Below, in pieces: positions 9,461 through 13,331 of a DNA stretch of 13,331 nucleotides; the stretch's first letter is position 1; the number at the start of each line of letters is the position of its first letter. The notes below the pieces were generated by a model. That model searched no databases. It was given only the letters and a program-made list of their open reading frames with translations, and was not told the DNA's origin. This DNA comes from Conidiobolus incongruus B7586 (lineage: Eukaryota; Entomophthoromycota; Entomophthoromycetes; Entomophthorales; Conidiobolaceae). Where the stretch lies: assembly GCA_000697335.1 (NCBI GenBank), contig JNEM01014091.1, forward strand, positions 1-13,331, written 5' to 3'. The position numbers and the translations under genes were made by a program.

Positions 9461-9684
9461 AGTTTAAGTTTGCTTTAATATCCTTCCGATTCAAGCCTCA
9501 TAATTCATCAACACTAATTAATATTGAAATTTTATGATATCATCAGTATTTAAAATTAATTCCATATTCGTAGTTTGATCAAGGTTACTATTATGCTAAA
9601 GTACTCCGTAGTTGTTTTAAGAACTTAAAAAATTGACGAATTAATTATCAATCAATTGATTAATTAAAATTTATTTAGTTAATT

Positions 9685-9720
9685 AATTTCCGTACTTAAT
9701 AGTTTAATTTTGCGGAAATT
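9685..9720. repeat. Perfect 8-bp inverted repeat with 20-base loop
   Basis: AATTTCCG (9685-9692) is the exact reverse complement of CGGAAATT (9713-9720). The three G-C pairs at the inner end of the stem make it stand out from ordinary A/T palindromes. It lies about 500 bases past the stop codon, beyond the likely poly(A) site. No function is recognised. Confidence 0.5.
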
Positions 9721-10270
9721 TTTCTTTTATAAAAATTATTTTATTATTTTCTTTTTTTTTTGTCAAAATAAAATTAAAAAAAAGTTAATACTTAAAATCG
9801 GTTTTAGTAATTTCCGTCTATAGTATCTCAAAGGTTACACTGATCATACCATGAATAATTAACTTAAAACTAAAGCACTATATAAAATCAATGCCCATTA
9901 AAACTTTGAAAATTAATTGATAATTTATTTAACTATTTTTATTAATTTTTTTAATAAAACAAGAATTCTTTATTTATAATAGGAATGAGCATAACTTGAT
10001 AATTATATAATATCTATAATTTTGTATTAGTATTAACATATGTATTAATATGCTTTTAATTAGCTAAAAACTATTTACAAATTGTTAAATAATAGTGGAA
10101 AATATACTATATAATATTAATGCTATGACTAGTTATTATATGGACTGGTTTTTAATTCAATTTATAATACTAATAATATTATTATAGAATATATAATTTC
10201 TCATTATATTTTGATTTGTATTACTTTTTTAATTATCTATTATATTATTTGAGAAAATTATTTTAAAAAA

Positions 10271-10302
10271 TTATTATTATTAATATTATTATTATTATTA
10301 TT
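10271..10302. repeat. Interrupted (TTA)n microsatellite
   Basis: About ten TTA/ATT units occur with one phase slip near 10283. The tract is bounded on both sides by T-run/A-run pairs (TTTTAAAAAA before, TTTTTAAAAA after). It is a simple-sequence repeat with no gene nearby. Confidence 0.8.
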
Positions 10303-11005
10303 TTTAAAAAGAAAATAAATTAATAAACGCCAAAATAATTATTAAGTAAAATATAATTAATTTTATTTAATAATTATTATTTATTATAAATAAATTTTTA
10401 TATTATTATTTAAAAAATTTTTTTTATATTTTAAATCTGTAACTATTCATTTTACTATAAATAAACTAATTTTATTTACTTATATTAAATAATTTTAATA
10501 ATAATTTAATATATAATAATTTGGATTTAAAAAAATTATATGTTAATTAATAGAATACTTTAAAAATTAAAATATTATAAAATTTATATTATAATATTAG
10601 ATATTGAACATATTGAGTATTTTCATAGTATTATAAATATTGATTTATTTACTTATTAAGTAGTTTTATAATTATCAATTATAATATAAAATATATTAAT
10701 TTATACTAATTATATTTTTGAACTTAATTGAAAATATAAATGTTATTTTTTTATAAAAAAAAATTTTTCTTTAAAAAACTTTTCTAGGATTATATTGTAA
10801 ATATTAAATTAAGATTTAACTCTTAAATTATTATATCATTATAAAAATTATTATATTTGGATAATTTTTAAAATATGATTTTATTATAAATATTTATTAT
10901 TTAATAAAAAAGAATTTAATATGACATAATTATATTTAAACTATTTAAATAGTTGAGAATACCTGTATTATATATACTGCATATTACTCGGTCGGAAAAA
11001 TATAG

Positions 11006-11032
11006 TTTTCCAATTTAACTATTTTCCAATTT
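11006..11032. repeat. Direct repeat of an 11-mer
   Basis: TTTTCCAATTT occurs at 11006-11016 and again at 11022-11032, a spacing of 16 bases. It is likely a small local duplication. It sits just after the GC-rich word TCGGTCGGAA at 10988. Confidence 0.6.
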
Positions 11033-13331
11033 TATTAATTTAATTGTAGTACCATGCTAATTATTAAATAATACAGAAATACATTTGTAATTAAATCCAA
11101 GTTTATATTGTTTATACATTTTCTAAGTTGTATAATTTTAACTTTATATTATTGTAATTTATATTGTTTTGTAATATTAATTGGAATAAATAATTTAAAG
11201 TAATATAATTTTTAAGATGTCAAAGCAATTTATACCATAAACTGTTAAAATTATGTTAAAATCCATTATGATTACCAAGCCTAGACCGGGAATAAATTTA
11301 ATGCCAACAATCTGTGAGCATTATTGAAATCATATTTATTTATAAATTTGGAATTTTAATTTTAATTTCCGACAAGGATTATTTTATATTCAAATATTGA
11401 TTATCCAATACAATTGTTTAATTTATAAATGAATATTAAAATCAAATATTTGAAAATTTTAATTTTTCATAAAAAAAGAAATTTTATTAAATTTAGTGTT
11501 ACATAAATTGATATTAATTTTTTTCTAACTTATTTTCCTAATAATCTCAATATTATCAAAGTTTTATCCATATCTCTATTAAGTCTATACTCTCTAAATT
11601 CTCTCAATAATTCAAAATAGTTGAAAATTGAGGTAATATATTTTTAAATTATTAGTATATTAAAGTAAACTAAATTGAAAGTCCTCTTTAATTTTTATTT
11701 TTCAATTTAATAAATTATTAAGATAAAATAGAGAATTATATGGTTAAATGATAAATTCATAAATTATGGAATAAGTATGATATTCATCGTTAAACTGGTT
11801 AAGAATTTGTGTAATTTGTGTTATAAAAACGTTAGAAATATAACCGTCAAAAAGAATATCCAATACTTCTTTATCGAATTATCCGAATCATCATAATATT
11901 AAGCAAACTTTAATTTTGAATGAATTTTTCTTGGCTAAATTATTTAAGTATAATGATATCAATTTAAAAATTATTAAATTTGAGTAATTAATTTGAAACT
12001 TCCTTTGATAAATATTAGTCTTGACATTTGTACTATTTAAATTAAGTTTATAAACAATTTTATGCAATATTGATTATCAGTTCATTTCATTTATAATAAT
12101 TTTAATGTAATTTTATATTATATAAACTATTAAATTTAAAACCTCCAAATTTTTATAAGATTGAATGAATAAAAAATATCATTGTATAATAATTAATATA
12201 TATAGTTCTAATAAATTATTAAAATTTAAAATCAATTAAAAATCTATCATATCACTAGAAAAATCATTTTTTTATTAAAGAATATAATTTCAAAAATTTA
12301 TGAAAAAAAGATTAAAATTTATACAATTCTGAATTTAATTTTATTAGTTCAATAAAATAAAATTTAATATGACTTTGTCGGAATTTTATTAAATTAATAT
12401 AAAGAATTTTAACATTAATTTATGTACTGGATTAATCATTTACTAACACCAGTATCCAGGTAGATTTTGAATGAATGACAAGGTATTAATGCATGCTACA
12501 TTTTAACTTTAATATATTTTTCATTTTTCTATATTAATTTGGAAATATTTGGTTACTATTAATTATTTTTTATATCTTAAATTTGATCATTTTCCAAATA
12601 AAATAACAAAAAAATAAATTGACTATATTTAATTAATTTTAGTATTGTATGACTAATAAAAATGTCAGATTTTTTAATCTTGATATATACTGTTATGATT
12701 TAAAATTTAGAATTACATATTGAATTTAAATTAATCTTAATTATTAACTTAACCAAGAATTGAATAATGTATGCTTTATTAAAATACATATTACTAATAA
12801 ATTAATTAGATATTACAATTAAGAAACTAATGAAATGAAAAATATATTATATTAATTTTAAAATAGATATCAAAACTATAATTATACAATTTAACTTATA
12901 AAATTTAATCTTGATAATATATTGGATTAATTTTAACATTAAAAAGAAAAATTTTAATTTTAATTTATAAATCCTAAATTTTTAATTCGATAAAATATTA
13001 ATTTATACTTTTATATCAATACTTTTATAAAATATTTTATAAATTAAATAATCCAAACATTTTAATATATATATATTTATTTCTTTATAATGGTAATTTC
13101 TTTTAGTTTATTTAGTTAATATAGATTAAAATAACATAACAAATAATTATATCAATAAGGAAGTAACAGTATATTTCAATAAAAATAGAATTATGAATAT
13201 TATGTTTAATACTCATTTAATTAACTTATATTAATAATATAATTTTATATTTATATGATTGATAAATAAAATTAAAGAGGTAAATTAAAAAAAATATTAA
13301 AATTCTAATAATAATCTTATAAATTATCATA

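Larger units (their letters stand above)
9461..13331. other. AT-rich non-coding region, no credible gene
   Basis: I see no supported gene here. 9461-9540 is still C-rich and G-poor; after about 9880 the DNA falls back to very low G+C with dense stops in all frames. Slightly richer patches occur near 11270-11310, 11790-11890 and 12440-12500, but none holds a protein-like frame. Simple repeats include a TTA tract at 10271-10302, a 12-base AT tract near 13065-13076, a 16-bp T/A palindrome at 10746-10761 and a tandem 11-mer, TTTTCCAATTT, at 11006 and 11022. Confidence 0.7.

Noticed and set aside
10746-10761. 16-bp T-run/A-run palindrome
   Set aside because: Only A and T bases; such palindromes are frequent by chance in this composition, and no gene lies nearby for it to terminate.
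4390-13253. Yeast-type ARS consensus matches (TTTTATATTTA at 4390-4400 and 13243-13253)
   Set aside because: At this A+T content the 11-mer is expected by chance, and the organism is not known to use this consensus.

Overview
This is a 13.3-kb, extremely AT-rich stretch of eukaryotic-looking nuclear DNA with one convincing protein-coding gene. Hand counts on sample 60-base blocks give roughly 13% G+C in the non-coding DNA and about 27-42% inside the gene. The gene encodes a trihelix (Myb/SANT-like) DNA-binding protein. No bacterial gene packing, ribosomal RNA, organelle gene or clear mobile element is visible. The sequence alone does not fix the organism. An AT-rich, gene-sparse early-diverging fungus is my first guess at low confidence. 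An AT-rich plant or invertebrate genome is also possible, and one short motif at 9337 resembles plant Stowaway transposon ends.

Layout: 1-6109 is AT-rich DNA with simple repeats and a few slightly GC-richer islets (about 1805-1866 and 4188-4244) but no credible gene. 6110-6400 is a compositionally distinct island with several GC-containing perfect hairpins and a tRNA-like segment (anticodon-arm-like fold with loop CTAACAA, then AGGTC and a weak B-box-like word). It may be a decayed tRNA-derived element or a structured RNA, but nothing is recognised with certainty. 6401-8249 is AT-rich again and includes the longest TA tract (7939-7971). 8250-9193 is the trihelix gene. 9194-9540 is a C-rich, G-poor tail that includes a plausible 3' UTR with an AATAAA at 9432. 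The rest, to 13331, is AT-rich non-coding DNA.

The gene product combines an N-terminal coiled coil with near-perfect heptads (residues 42-73, then 88-118) and a C-terminal trihelix domain (residues 167-258) carrying the three expected tryptophans. This is the organisation of a dimerising, sequence-specific DNA-binding protein. Its 5' end is unresolved: a good ATG at 8250 opens a protein-like frame that ends at 8321, while the main frame is open from 8300 but has no ATG until 8435. A single frame shift or sequence error between 8300 and 8321 would explain this. No other gene is present, so no pathway or operon context can be given.
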